From Caryophanales bacterium UBA2289 (GTDB taxonomy: Bacteria; Bacillota_I; Bacilli_A; Izemoplasmatales; Hujiaoplasmataceae), in the NCBI GenBank assembly GCA_002345505.1, contig DDWJ01000031.1, forward strand, positions 1-64,000: DNA of 64,000 nt, in the 5' to 3' direction. This document shows, one piece after another, positions 43,263-52,496 of the stretch. Each line of letters opens with the position of its first letter. The stretch's first letter is position 1. The position numbers were made by a program, and so were the translations under genes. Below the pieces are notes generated by a model. That model was given only the letters and a program-made list of their open reading frames with translations. It was not told where the DNA came from and searched no databases.

Positions 43263-44152
43263 TGTTTAAAAGTGGTTTTGTATCGATAATAGGTGAACCA
43301 AACGTTGGTAAATCAACCTTTTTAAACCAAGTCTTAAAACAAAAAGTTGCAATTGTTTCCAATAAACCGCAAACTACTAGAAATGTATTTTCTGGTATTT
43401 ATAATGATGACAATTCGCAAATTATCTTTATTGATACCCCTGGTATCCACCAAGCTAAAACCAAATTAGGCGAGTATATGTCATCAGCCGCTCTTTCAAC
43501 TGTTAAGTCAGTTGATTTAGTAATGTTTATGATTAATGCCTATGATGACGTATTAGATTATAATCTTAAAATTATGGAAAAACTTCAAGGAATAAAAACA
43601 CCGGTTTTTCTAATTATTAATAAACTTGACACTATCACTGATTTTGAACGCTTAAACGAAGCAGTAGAAGTATATAAAAAAGCTTATAATTTCGAAGGTG
43701 TGTTCGGCATATCAGCATTAAAAGGCGATAATATTGATTTATTATTACTTGATATTAAAAAGTATCTTCAAGAAGGACCGAAATACTACCCAGACGGAGA
43801 AATATCAGACCGTCCTGAAACCTTTTTAATCCAAGAATTCATTAGAGAAAAGATTCTCGAGTTTACCCACGAAGAGGTGCCTCATTCAGTAATGGTATAC
43901 TTGGAATCGATGAAAAACAAAAAGAACTTAACCGAAATTATGGCAGTAGTGGTAGTTGAGAGAAAATCCCAAAAAGGAATTATCATCGGTAAAGGCGGTT
44001 CAATGTTAAAAAGAATCGGCTCAGCCGCAAGAAGCGACATTGAGGCTCTATTGAATTCGAAAGTTTACTTAGAACTCTTTTGTAAGGTGGAAGAAAACTG
44101 GAGAAATAGAGAGTATTACCTAAAAACATACGGATATAAAGATACAGAATAG
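43262..44152 (+). CDS. era: GTPase Era
   Basis: A 296-aa ribosome-assembly GTPase. G1 GEPNVGKST, G2 region KPQTTRN, G3 DTPGIH, and G4 NKLD are in order, and the C-terminal KH domain is seen at GKGGSMLKRIG. It binds the 3' end of 16S rRNA, which fits with YbeY and RsmE encoded nearby. Length is normal. RBS AAAAGAGGATTT is inside the end of cdd. Confidence 0.96.
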   Translation: MFKSGFVSIIGEPNVGKSTFLNQVLKQKVAIVSNKPQTTRNVFSGIYNDDNSQIIFIDTPGIHQAKTKLGEYMSSAALSTVKSVDLVMFMINAYDDVLDYNLKIMEKLQGIKTPVFLIINKLDTITDFERLNEAVEVYKKAYNFEGVFGISALKGDNIDLLLLDIKKYLQEGPKYYPDGEISDRPETFLIQEFIREKILEFTHEEVPHSVMVYLESMKNKKNLTEIMAVVVVERKSQKGIIIGKGGSMLKRIGSAARSDIEALLNSKVYLELFCKVEENWRNREYYLKTYGYKDTE

Positions 44153-44163
44153 AGGATAAACAA

Positions 44164-44880
44164 GTGAATGAATACCAAGGTATTATTCTAAAAAAAATCA
44201 GTTATAAAGAAAGTTCAGAAATAATCTACCTTTATACTGACCAAGGTTTAATATCGGTTTTGGTCCATGGCTCAAGAAAAATGAAGAGTCCGTTTTTAAA
44301 CCTTACCAAAATTCTTAATCAAGTTAAACTGATTGTTTCTGGTAAAAACTTACAAACACTTAGAGATGGAGAAGTTATTAATAATTACTCTTCAATACAT
44401 GAATCCTTGGAGAAATATACTTATTGCCTCTTCTTAAGCGAAATGCTATATTATTTTTCTACCCATGAACACGATCATGAAAAATTGTATAATTTCTTAT
44501 TGAAAATCTTGCCATTAATTCAAGAAGAGGATAACTACATTCCTTACATCAATATGTTTGAGCTAAAACTTTTATACTTATTAGGTGTGAATCCGAATTT
44601 GAATAGTTGTATTGTTTGTGAAGAAAAAGAAGAATTAAGCTTCAGCGTTAAAGATGGTGGAGTCTTATGCAAGAACCATCAAAAAGAAAACTCTTATAAC
44701 AATCAAACCGTTCAAGCTATAAGAAAACTTTACTATCATGATCTAAACAAAACTAAAGAAATAGATATTGATTTATCGCTTTATAAAGACATCCGAAACT
44801 TAATAGATGAGTATTACGAATATCATCTAAATTACTTTTCCAAGACGAGGAAGATGTTAAAAGGACTTATTGGTTATTAA
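44164..44880 (+). CDS. recO: DNA repair protein RecO
   Basis: A 238-aa recombination mediator that helps load RecA in the RecFOR pathway. The N-terminal OB fold begins YQGIILKKISYKESSEIIYLYT, and a zinc-binding segment is seen at CIVCEEKEELSFSVKDGGVLCKNH (CxxC...C..H). The start codon is GTG after AGAGGATAAAC; the nearby ATG is out of frame. The order era-recO-glyS-dnaG-rpoD is the normal one in Firmicutes. Confidence 0.9.
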   Translation: MNEYQGIILKKISYKESSEIIYLYTDQGLISVLVHGSRKMKSPFLNLTKILNQVKLIVSGKNLQTLRDGEVINNYSSIHESLEKYTYCLFLSEMLYYFSTHEHDHEKLYNFLLKILPLIQEEDNYIPYINMFELKLLYLLGVNPNLNSCIVCEEKEELSFSVKDGGVLCKNHQKENSYNNQTVQAIRKLYYHDLNKTKEIDIDLSLYKDIRNLIDEYYEYHLNYFSKTRKMLKGLIGY

Positions 44881-44915
44881 TGAGTTCTTTTTTAAATATA
44901 ATCACGGTTATCGGT

Positions 44916-44944
44916 TTGACTTAGAAGCATAAAAAGAGTATAAT
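44916..44944 (+). promoter_or_regulatory. Promoter before glyS
   Basis: TTGACT, 17 bp, TATAAT. Only about 30 bases of leader remain, so there is no T-box. Confidence 0.75.
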
Positions 44945-44978
44945 TATAATGAGTTAGTATGCGAAAAAAACGGAGGAA

Positions 44979-46361
44979 ATGGCTTTGAAATATACTATTG
45001 AACAACTAAACGCTTATGCTAAAAGATATGGATTTGTCTATCAAGGCTCAGAGATATATGGTGGCTTAGCTAACACTTGGGATTACGGTCCTTTAGGAGT
45101 AGAATTAAAGAATAATATCAAGAAATTTTGGTGGAAACGTTTTGTTTCTCAAAACAAATATAATGTCGGAATCGATTCTTCGATTCTTTTAAACCCGAAA
45201 GTTTGGGAAGCTACAGGTCATGTGGCTGGTTTTAAGGATCCTTTAATGGATTGTAAGGTTTGTAAAGCAAGACATAGAGCGGACAATCTAATTGCACAGT
45301 CTTCAAAAAACGAAGTAGATGCAGATGGTTGGGATTATCAAAAAATGTATGACTACATAATCGAACATAAGATTAAGTGTCCTAACTGCGGCAACTCTGA
45401 TTTTACAGAAATTAGAGAATTTAATCTCATGTTCAAAACCTCACAAGGTGTTACTCAAGAAAGCAACAACGAAATCTATCTTAGACCAGAAACAGCTCAA
45501 GGGATATTCCTAAACTTTAAAAACATCGTTAGAACATCAAGAAAAAAGGTTCCGTTTGGAATCGGACAAGTCGGAAAGTCATTTAGAAATGAGATTACCC
45601 CAGGTAACTTTGTTTTCCGTACAAGAGAATTCGAACAAATGGAGTTAGAGTTTTTCTGTGTTCCCGGAACAGAAATCGAATGGTTTGAATATTGGAAAAA
45701 CTTCGCTAGAGAGTTTTTAGTTGAAATTGGATTAAAACCGGAATCAATCCAATTCTATGACCATCCAGCTGAGAAATTATCATTTTACTCCAACGCTACA
45801 ACAGATGTTTTATATAACTTCCCATGGGGCTTTGATGAACTTTGGGGTATTGCCTCGAGAACCGATTACGATTTAAAACGTCATCAGGAGTATTCAGGAG
45901 AAAATCTAGAATACCTTGATCCCGTTACCAATGAAACCTATTTGCCGTATGTAATAGAACCGTCGCTTGGAGTTGAAAGATTGTTTTTAGCAATTTTACT
46001 TGATAATCTCGAAGATGAAACTCTAGAAGACGGTGAAGTAAGAACGTTACTTAAAATAAATAAACAACTAGCTCCTTACCAAGTAAACGTACTACCTTTG
46101 GTAAAAAAATATCATACTGAAAAATCAGAAGAAGTGTATGAACAATTGATGAATAACTTCGTAGCTTTTTATGATGATGCCGGTAATATCGGTAGAAGAT
46201 ATCGTCGTGCCGATGCGATTGGGACACCTTTCTGCGTAACGATAGATAATCAAACATTAGAAGATAATACCGTTACTGTCAGAGACAGAGACACAATGGA
46301 GCAAGTTAGAGTTGCTTTAAAAGAACTAAACCAATATCTAAAGAATCAATTTGATTTATAA
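44979..46361 (+). CDS. glyS: Glycyl-tRNA synthetase (dimeric class II)
   Basis: A 460-aa single-chain (alpha2) glycyl-tRNA synthetase. Marks: FVYQGSEIYGGLANTWDYGPLG at the N-terminus, motif 2 region FRNEITPGNFVFRTREFEQME, motif 3 VEPSLGVERLFLA, and the C-terminal anticodon-binding part. An insert with CxxC pairs (CKVCKARH and CPNCGN) is present. The start is not certain: GGAGG is only 2 bases before this ATG but 8 bases before a TTG two codons on (44985), which may be the true start. It leads the glyS-dnaG-rpoD-trmK-nif3 group. Confidence 0.94.
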   Translation: MALKYTIEQLNAYAKRYGFVYQGSEIYGGLANTWDYGPLGVELKNNIKKFWWKRFVSQNKYNVGIDSSILLNPKVWEATGHVAGFKDPLMDCKVCKARHRADNLIAQSSKNEVDADGWDYQKMYDYIIEHKIKCPNCGNSDFTEIREFNLMFKTSQGVTQESNNEIYLRPETAQGIFLNFKNIVRTSRKKVPFGIGQVGKSFRNEITPGNFVFRTREFEQMELEFFCVPGTEIEWFEYWKNFAREFLVEIGLKPESIQFYDHPAEKLSFYSNATTDVLYNFPWGFDELWGIASRTDYDLKRHQEYSGENLEYLDPVTNETYLPYVIEPSLGVERLFLAILLDNLEDETLEDGEVRTLLKINKQLAPYQVNVLPLVKKYHTEKSEEVYEQLMNNFVAFYDDAGNIGRRYRRADAIGTPFCVTIDNQTLEDNTVTVRDRDTMEQVRVALKELNQYLKNQFDL

Positions 46362-46383
46362 GATAAAGATAGAAAGGTAGCTA

Positions 46384-48195
46384 ATGGCCCGATACAGTCA
46401 GAAAAAAGTAGAAGAAATTTTAAGAACAGCCGACATTGTCGATGTTATATCTGAGTTTGTATCATTGCAGCAAGCAGGCAAAAACCTCAAAGGTCTTTGC
46501 CCTTTTCACAATGAAAAAACACCATCATTCTTCGTAAGTAAAGAAAGACAACTATTCAACTGCTTTGGCTGTGGAGAAAAAGGTAATGTCGTTGGCTTTA
46601 TTCAAAAATATAAACACTTGAATTATGGTGAAGCACTAAACTTTTTAGGTGAGAAATATAACATCTTACCTGACCATGAAGACAACTTTAAAAGAACTGA
46701 CAATAAAGAAAAGTATTACCGAATTAATGAACTTGCAAAACAATTTTTCTCTTTACAACTACTAAATTTAGAAACTGGAAAACCAGGATTAGAATACTTG
46801 AAATCTCGTGGTTTTGATGAAGAGACGCTTAGTCATTTTGAAATTGGTCTAGCTCCTAAATCTGGTAATTTGCTTTATGAAAGTTTAACAAAAGACTTCC
46901 ATGATTATGAACTTATCGAAGCTGGTTTGATTGGCAAGAACGAGTCTGATTATTATGATATCTTCAGAAATAAAATCATGTTTCCGATTAAAGACGAATA
47001 CGGAAAAACAGTTGGCTTTAGCGGTAGAATTTTTAACAATGAAGAAAACACAGCTAAATATGTTAACTCAAGTCAAACGGACATTTTTTCTAAATCTGAA
47101 GTTTTGTTTAATTTAGATAAAGCGATTCCTTACATCAATCAAAATAAAAGAATTATCCTAATGGAGGGATTCTTCGATGTTATGAGCGCTTATAAAGCGG
47201 ATGTTTTTGAAGCGGTATGTTCAATGGGAACGGCTCTAACAATCAATCATGCTAAACTGATAAAGAAGTATACGGAAAATGTCGTCGTCTGTTACGACGG
47301 TGATGATGCTGGATTACGAGCTGCCTATAAAGCACTCATCCTTTTAAGCCAGGTTGGTTTAGACGTTAAAGTTGCACTCTTGCCTAATAAAATGGACCCA
47401 GACGATTTTATAAAAAAGAAGTCGAAAGAAGCTTTTAGAAACATCTTGAAAAACAAGCTTTACGATCAGTACGATTTTGTTTATGAGATGATAATCAAAG
47501 ATCATGACCTAACAAAACCAGCGGAAATTGAAAAAGCTAAAAATGCTTTATTTGAATATTTGAACAAGGTTGCTAGTTCAACCATTAGAGAAATATACTT
47601 AAAAAAATTCAGTAATGATACATCGGTAAATTATGAAGATATCCTCGCAGATTATCACAATTTTCAAATCGCAACAGCGAGGATGTTAAATATCAAACAA
47701 AGACAAAATGCAATCATCATAGCACAAGAAAAAAAACGTCTTGCAAACAAAGACGTTGAAGTAGCTGCTAAGACACTTTTGCATTATTATGCCGTTTATC
47801 AAGAATCAAGAAACTTTATCTTTAGTCGACTAAACTCAATGAAAATTGATGATAAACGAATAACGCAAATTCTATTCACATTAATCTCGCTTTATAATCA
47901 AAAAAACGAGTTAAATGAAATGCAACTGAAAAGAGATTTAAGCGACGTAACTGAAGAAGAACTTAAAATCTTCAATAAAAAAGATAATGAATTTTACAAC
48001 GAAAAAGAACTTCATGATTGCATCGACACACTTATTAAAAACAAGTATGAAGCAGAAATAATCGAATGCAAGCGAAAAATGAATGAGGCTGGAACCAAAG
48101 AGGAAGAAGCCTTCCAAATAAATAGAATTTATGAGTTAAACCAATTTATCCATAAAATAAAGGAGAATCGCAATGTCAAAAAAACAAGTAATTGA
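46384..48195 (+). CDS. dnaG: DNA primase
   Basis: A 603-aa primase that makes RNA primers at the replication fork. The N-terminal zinc finger (CPFHNEKTPSF ... CFGCGEKG, a CHC2 type) is at about 40-67; the TOPRIM core has LMEGFFDVMSAYKA and VVCYDGDDAGLRA; the C-terminal part would bind DnaB helicase. Length is standard. RBS AGAAAGGTAG. It lies directly before rpoD and overlaps it by 23 bases, as in the macromolecular-synthesis operon. Confidence 0.95.
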   Translation: MARYSQKKVEEILRTADIVDVISEFVSLQQAGKNLKGLCPFHNEKTPSFFVSKERQLFNCFGCGEKGNVVGFIQKYKHLNYGEALNFLGEKYNILPDHEDNFKRTDNKEKYYRINELAKQFFSLQLLNLETGKPGLEYLKSRGFDEETLSHFEIGLAPKSGNLLYESLTKDFHDYELIEAGLIGKNESDYYDIFRNKIMFPIKDEYGKTVGFSGRIFNNEENTAKYVNSSQTDIFSKSEVLFNLDKAIPYINQNKRIILMEGFFDVMSAYKADVFEAVCSMGTALTINHAKLIKKYTENVVVCYDGDDAGLRAAYKALILLSQVGLDVKVALLPNKMDPDDFIKKKSKEAFRNILKNKLYDQYDFVYEMIIKDHDLTKPAEIEKAKNALFEYLNKVASSTIREIYLKKFSNDTSVNYEDILADYHNFQIATARMLNIKQRQNAIIIAQEKKRLANKDVEVAAKTLLHYYAVYQESRNFIFSRLNSMKIDDKRITQILFTLISLYNQKNELNEMQLKRDLSDVTEEELKIFNKKDNEFYNEKELHDCIDTLIKNKYEAEIIECKRKMNEAGTKEEEAFQINRIYELNQFIHKIKENRNVKKTSN

Positions 48196-49426
48196 TAAAT
48201 TAATGAACATTTACAAAGAAAAAGGCGAGTTAACAGTACAAGATATTTTCCAAAATATCCGTAAAACTGATAAAGCCTTCGCCGAAGTTATCGCTGATCT
48301 TAGCACTCAAGGTGCATTACCCGATGAAATCTTTGCGTTTTTGAAAAACGCAGAAGAAGGTGACGAAATCAGCCTTGAAGATTTAACTGACGATGACATC
48401 AAACCTAGCGATATCGACATGCTAAGAGATTACTCCAAAGAAATAGAAGAAGAATTAATGAAAGAAAAAGTCTTTGATTCTTCCGTATCAATTAAAGTTG
48501 ATGATCCTGTAAGAATGTATTTGAAAGAAATCGGTAGAGTGGATTTATTAACCGGTGAAGAAGAATACGAACTAGCAACTTTAATCGATCGAGCTAAAAA
48601 GGTCAGAGAAGAATATGATTTTAGAGTAAAAACTGGTGATGAAATCTCTCCAGAAGAAATAGCTGAATATGAAGATATCTTCAAAAAAGGTGAATTTTCA
48701 AGCAAAAAACTAGTTGAAGCTAACCTTCGCTTGGTTGTTTCAATCGCAAAAAAATACGTTTCTCGCGGATTACAATTTCTTGATTTAATCCAAGAAGGAA
48801 ACATGGGATTAATGAAAGCTGTAGGCAAGTTTGATTATACCAAAGGTTATAAATTTTCTACCTATGCAACTTGGTGGATTCGTCAAGCGATAACCAGAGC
48901 CATCGCCGACCAAGCCAGAACAATAAGAATACCTGTTCATATGGTTGAAACCATCAATAAGATGGTTAGAACCCAAAGAACTTTAACTCAAGAACTAGAA
49001 CGCGAACCTACTCCAGAAGAAGTAGCGGAAAGAATGGGAATTACAGTCGATAGAGTTCAATCAATTCAAAAAACCGCTCAAGAACCAATTTCTTTAGAAT
49101 CTCCTGTGGGTGAAGAAGAAGATTCTTCTTTAGGTGATTTCATCGCCGACCAAGATATTTTAACACCATATGAGTTCACATCTAAAGAAATGCTTAAAAG
49201 AGAACTAGACGCAGCGCTTGAAACATTAACTGACAGAGAAGAAAAAGTCTTAAGAATGCGTTTTGGACTACTTGACGGTAAGAGTCGCACTCTTGAAGAA
49301 GTTGGGAAAGAGTTTAATGTAACTAGAGAGAGAATTAGACAGATTGAAGCTAAAGCAATTCGCAAATTAAGAAGTCCAAATCGTTCGAAGAAATTAAAAG
49401 ATTTCCATCAAGGCAGTAATCAATGA
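48173..49426 (+). CDS. rpoD: Primary RNA polymerase sigma factor (SigA)
   Basis: A 417-aa housekeeping sigma-70. A short region 1.1 is followed by region 1.2 (DPVRMYLKEIGRVDLLT), region 2 (EANLRLVVSIAKKYVSRGLQFLDLIQEGN, YATWWIRQAITRA), region 3 and region 4 with VTRERIRQIEAKAIRKLR. It recognises TTGACA/TATAAT promoters, which are common in this window. RBS AAGGAGAATCG is inside the end of dnaG. It overlaps trmK as ATGA. Confidence 0.96.
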   Translation: MSKKQVIDKLMNIYKEKGELTVQDIFQNIRKTDKAFAEVIADLSTQGALPDEIFAFLKNAEEGDEISLEDLTDDDIKPSDIDMLRDYSKEIEEELMKEKVFDSSVSIKVDDPVRMYLKEIGRVDLLTGEEEYELATLIDRAKKVREEYDFRVKTGDEISPEEIAEYEDIFKKGEFSSKKLVEANLRLVVSIAKKYVSRGLQFLDLIQEGNMGLMKAVGKFDYTKGYKFSTYATWWIRQAITRAIADQARTIRIPVHMVETINKMVRTQRTLTQELEREPTPEEVAERMGITVDRVQSIQKTAQEPISLESPVGEEEDSSLGDFIADQDILTPYEFTSKEMLKRELDAALETLTDREEKVLRMRFGLLDGKSRTLEEVGKEFNVTRERIRQIEAKAIRKLRSPNRSKKLKDFHQGSNQ

Positions 49427-50073
49427 AATCATTAAGACTTTTAACCGCAAGTAAATACATCGCTGGATTCAATTGTTTAGCGGATTGTGGTACTGATCAT
49501 GGTAAGTTACCAATTTACTGTGTAAAAAACAACTTGGTTAAAAAGGCTTATGCTTCAGACAATAAAGAAAAACCTTTAAATAATGCAAAAAAGAATATCT
49601 TTGATAATAATTTGCAAAACTCAGTAATTCCGGTTTTAGCTGATGGTCTTACATATCTAAATGAAGAAGTAGATGTAGTAAGTATCTTAGGAATGGGCGG
49701 CAGATTAATCGTATCAATCCTTGAAGAGGCTGAATTAAAAAATGTAAAAAGGCTGATTTTAATTGCCAATTCGGAAAATGAAATCCTCAGAACCTTTTTA
49801 CAAAAAATAAATTGGAAGATTATCGCTGAAGAACTCATTCATGAAAACAGAAAAAACTACCAATTAATTGTGCTTGAAAAAGGACAAATGGTGCTTTCAA
49901 ACTTAGAAAGAGAGTTCGGTCCATTTATTATCAAAGAGAAATCAAACCAATTTATCAATATGATAAAAAAACAGATTAACGGTTTAAAAACCGCAGTTAA
50001 AAACGCAAAAAATGAAGAAGTAAAACAAGATCTAAATAAACGAATTATGGAACTGGAGGAGATTATTACATGA
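49423..50073 (+). CDS. trmK: tRNA (adenine(22)-N(1))-methyltransferase
   Basis: A 216-aa SAM-dependent methyltransferase that makes m1A22 in tRNA. The SAM motif LADCGTDHGKLPIYCV is at about residues 18-33; ILGMGGRLIVSILE and the C-terminal coiled region (IKKQINGLKTAVKN) fit TrmK (YqfN). It follows rpoD with an ATGA overlap and precedes the nif3-like gene with the same type of overlap, the typical Firmicutes order. Confidence 0.9.
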   Translation: MKSLRLLTASKYIAGFNCLADCGTDHGKLPIYCVKNNLVKKAYASDNKEKPLNNAKKNIFDNNLQNSVIPVLADGLTYLNEEVDVVSILGMGGRLIVSILEEAELKNVKRLILIANSENEILRTFLQKINWKIIAEELIHENRKNYQLIVLEKGQMVLSNLEREFGPFIIKEKSNQFINMIKKQINGLKTAVKNAKNEEVKQDLNKRIMELEEIIT

Positions 50074-50834
50074 ATTTAGTAGACATAATCAAATACTTTG
50101 AAGGCAAATTCCCTAAAGATTTGGCTTATGAATGGGACAATGTCGGAATTCAGGTCGGAACCTTAAATATACCGGCTAAAAAAGTACTAATTACTTTAGA
50201 CGTAACCAAAGAAGTTATCAAAGAAGCTATTGATAAAAAAGTCAATATGATAATTTCTCACCATCCTCTGATGTTTAATCCACTGGATAAAATCATCTTT
50301 GATACCCCAAGAGGTTGGATTATCAAAAACTTAATCAAACACAATATCACCGTGTATTCTGCACATACGAATTACGATACCGCAGATGGCGGTATGAATG
50401 ATGAATTCGCAAGAATTCTGGGTCTTGAAAATGTAAAATTAATGGATGAAGTTGATGGAATCGGAAGGTATGGCGACATTGAAACTGTTAATATCAAAGA
50501 TTTCATCAAAGACATTAAAGAAAAATTAAACCTTGATAATGTCAAAGTTATCGGTAGTATTTCAAGAGAGGTTTCAAGAGTAGGAATCTCCGGTGGTTCG
50601 GGATCAAAACATATGTACCAAGCAAAGATGAAAGGTTGTGACGTTTACCTAACGGGAGATGTTACTTACCACACAGCTTTAGACGCTACAAGTCTCGGCT
50701 TAACCGTGATTGACATCGGTCATCACGCTGAAAAAATCTTTGTGGATGCAGTCTATAATTTTTTAACTGATAAGTTTAAAGAAGTTGAATTTATTAAGTC
50801 GGAAATAAACACAAATCCTTACCAACAATATTAA
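50070..50834 (+). CDS. Nif3-like dinuclear metal-center protein (YqfO type)
   Basis: A 254-aa protein of the Nif3/DUF34 family. Metal-binding residues are seen in ISHHPLMFNPLDKI, HTNYDTADGGMNDEFA and the C-terminal VIDIGHHAEKIFVDAV. This is the short form without the middle PII-like insert found in B. subtilis YqfO. The family is widely conserved and has been linked with metal handling or cyclohydrolase-like activity, but its role is unclear. It closes the operon and is followed by a UUCG-loop terminator. Confidence 0.9.
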   Translation: MNLVDIIKYFEGKFPKDLAYEWDNVGIQVGTLNIPAKKVLITLDVTKEVIKEAIDKKVNMIISHHPLMFNPLDKIIFDTPRGWIIKNLIKHNITVYSAHTNYDTADGGMNDEFARILGLENVKLMDEVDGIGRYGDIETVNIKDFIKDIKEKLNLDNVKVIGSISREVSRVGISGGSGSKHMYQAKMKGCDVYLTGDVTYHTALDATSLGLTVIDIGHHAEKIFVDAVYNFLTDKFKEVEFIKSEINTNPYQQY

Positions 50835-50836
50835 AT

Positions 50837-50855
50837 AGAGCTTCGGCTCTTTTTT
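50837..50855 (+). terminator. Terminator with a UUCG tetraloop
   Basis: Stem AGAGC / GCTCT closed by the stable C(UUCG)G loop and followed by T's. Confidence 0.85.
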
Positions 50856-50869
50856 AAAGTTGATAGTGC

Positions 50870-50898
50870 TTGATTTTTAAAAATACATATGCTAAAAT
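50870..50898 (+). promoter_or_regulatory. Promoter of the degV-marR pair
   Basis: TTGATT, 17 bp, TAAAAT with a TG extension (TGC before the -10). Confidence 0.65.
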
Positions 50899-50900
50899 AT

Positions 50901-50924
50901 AATTTGAAGTTCAAACTATTTGAA
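50901..50924. promoter_or_regulatory. FabT-like operator
   Basis: AATTTGAAGTTCAAACT (50901-50917) fits the FabT box pattern ANTTTGA-N3-TCAAANT. A third half-site TTTGAA (50919-50924) makes an overlapping second palindrome. It lies just after the -10, so binding would block transcription. The pattern is from memory of the streptococcal FabT site. Confidence 0.6.
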
Positions 50925-50950
50925 TTTAAAAATTAAATTAGAGGTGTATT

Positions 50951-51796
50951 ATGGAAAGAATCGGAGTAGCAGTTTGTGGTAATTCAGGCATTGATTATTT
51001 GGTTCATGACAAAGAGATAAGAAAATTCAGATCATTATTAAATATTGAGAAAAAAGAGTATGAGGATTTCATTGAAATCAACAGCGACGATTTCTACAGT
51101 CGATTAGAAAAAAATCCTGATCTAGACATTTCAACTTCTCAAACTTCTACAGGAAAAATCCTTGAGATGTATGAAGAAATGAAAAATGCTGGTTACACAA
51201 AATTAATCGTTATCACGATTTCAAAACTACTTAGCGGAACTTACCAAAACGCTGTTTTAGCTGCTCAAATGATTGATATTGAAGTAATCGTTTATGATTC
51301 ATTATCTTTGACTTATGTTGAAGCTCTAATGGCAATGACAGCTAAAAAAATGGCTGATGAAAAAAAGAGTGCAGAAGAAATCATCGCACAATTAGACAAG
51401 ATTAGAGATAACAATCACGTTTATATTACCGTAAATACATTAAAATACTTAGTAAAGAATGGACGTTTGAGCGGGGTTGCCGGCGCAATCGGTTCACTTC
51501 TTAAATTAAGACCATTACTTCACTTAAGCAAAGAGGGAAAAGTCGAAACTTTAGATAAGATTAGAACGACTTCAAAAGCAAGAGAAGAATTAAAACAAAG
51601 GTTCTTAACCGAAGTGAAAGACAAAAACGTTATTCCTTTTATCGTTTATACCAATAATATGGCTGAAATGCTAGATTTAAAAGATGAGTTAGAAGCTCAA
51701 GGGTTAGACGATGTATTATTAATTCCTTTGACACCAGTTGTTGGATGTCATGCCGGCCCAGGAACAATGGGAGTGGGATATATTGAAAAAGTATAG
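50951..51796 (+). CDS. DegV family fatty-acid-binding protein (FakB-like)
   Basis: A 281-aa DegV-fold protein. Segments typical of the family are ISTSQTSTGKILEMYEEM near the fatty-acid head-group site, ISKLLSGTYQNAVLAA, YDSLSLTYVEALMAM, and LVKNGRLSGVAGAIGSLLKLRPLLHL. FakB proteins bind a fatty acid and present it to FakA for phosphorylation, feeding PlsX/PlsY. Pairing with a FabT-like regulator and a plsY gene 1 kb on supports this. FakA is not in the window. RBS TTAGAGGTG. Confidence 0.88.
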   Translation: MERIGVAVCGNSGIDYLVHDKEIRKFRSLLNIEKKEYEDFIEINSDDFYSRLEKNPDLDISTSQTSTGKILEMYEEMKNAGYTKLIVITISKLLSGTYQNAVLAAQMIDIEVIVYDSLSLTYVEALMAMTAKKMADEKKSAEEIIAQLDKIRDNNHVYITVNTLKYLVKNGRLSGVAGAIGSLLKLRPLLHLSKEGKVETLDKIRTTSKAREELKQRFLTEVKDKNVIPFIVYTNNMAEMLDLKDELEAQGLDDVLLIPLTPVVGCHAGPGTMGVGYIEKV

Positions 51797-52229
51797 TAGA
51801 GAAGAAGCAAGAAAAATAATTAATGAGTTGCTGGTTGAAATTTTCAACCGCATCTTAGCTATTGAAGGTCAAAATTTAAAAGATAAAGGCATTAAACTGT
51901 CAATGAGTGAAGTTCATGTCTTAGAAGCGATTGAACTGACTGAAGAACCAACAATGTCTAACATCGCAAAAAGATTAGGCATTACTATTGGCTCTTTAAC
52001 GACAGCGATAAATACCCTTTACCAAAAAGGCTACGTTTTAAGAGAAAGAGATCCTGAAGACAGAAGAAAAGTAGTTGTTGGACTCTTACCAAAAGCAGAA
52101 GAAGTGTTAAAAGAACATGATAGTTTCCATGAAGAAATGATTGATTCAATCTTTGAAGAAATGGAATTAGAAAAAGATGAACTTCTGATTGAATCGTTAG
52201 ATAAACTCTCTTCTTATTTTAAGAAATAG
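51783..52229 (+). CDS. MarR family regulator, FabT-like
   Basis: A 148-aa winged-helix regulator. The layout IFNRILAIEGQNLKDKGIKLSMSEVHVLEAI, then TMSNIAKRLGITIGSLTTAINTLYQKGYVLRERDPEDRRKVVV, resembles FabT, the repressor of fatty-acid synthesis genes that responds to acyl-ACP. No ATG fits; a TTG preceded by GGGAGTGG gives the expected FabT length and overlaps the degV end by 14 bases. A FabT-like box lies on the operon promoter, so autoregulation is likely. Other MarR subfamilies cannot be fully excluded. Confidence 0.78.
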   Translation: MKKYSREEARKIINELLVEIFNRILAIEGQNLKDKGIKLSMSEVHVLEAIELTEEPTMSNIAKRLGITIGSLTTAINTLYQKGYVLRERDPEDRRKVVVGLLPKAEEVLKEHDSFHEEMIDSIFEEMELEKDELLIESLDKLSSYFKK

Positions 52230-52237
52230 ATAAAAAA

Positions 52238-52266
52238 AATAACGGAATTTTCCGTTATTTTTTTTC
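52238..52266. terminator. Bidirectional terminator
   Basis: Long symmetric stem (AATAACGGAA / TTCCGTTATT) flanked by A-run and T-run, between convergent genes. Confidence 0.85.
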
Positions 52267-52437
52267 TTATTCAGCGATTACGATGCAATCTACTGGGCAG
52301 TTTGCTTCACAAACACCACAATCGATGCAAGCATCTTGATCAATTACGTAGATATCTCCTTCAGAAATACAATCTACTGGACAGTTTTCTTTACAAGTAC
52401 CACAAGCGATACAAGTGTCTAAGATAACTCTTGGCAT
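52267..52437 (-). CDS. 2[4Fe-4S] ferredoxin
   Basis: A 56-aa clostridial-type ferredoxin with two clusters bound by CIACGTCKENCP and CIDCGVCEANCP. The start MPRVILDTC is chosen because AAGGAGGATTCAGAC lies just before it; the longer frame is not needed. It is a small electron carrier; a possible user in this window is IspG, and others may include pyruvate:ferredoxin oxidoreductase elsewhere. The 18-bp palindrome at 52497-52514 lies upstream, between this gene and the divergent yneF-like gene. Confidence 0.95.
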   Translation of the reverse strand: MPRVILDTCIACGTCKENCPVDCISEGDIYVIDQDACIDCGVCEANCPVDCIVIAE

Positions 52438-52496
52438 GTCTGAATCCTCCTTAAAAGAAACTTTTATATACATATATATAATAACAATCATTAGTC

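Noticed and set aside
44945..44978. T-box leader before glyS
   Set aside because: About 30 bases of leader after the promoter; no T-box sequence or terminator.
48430..49365. Minus-strand open frames within rpoD
   Set aside because: Antisense shadows of a fully conserved sigma factor gene.
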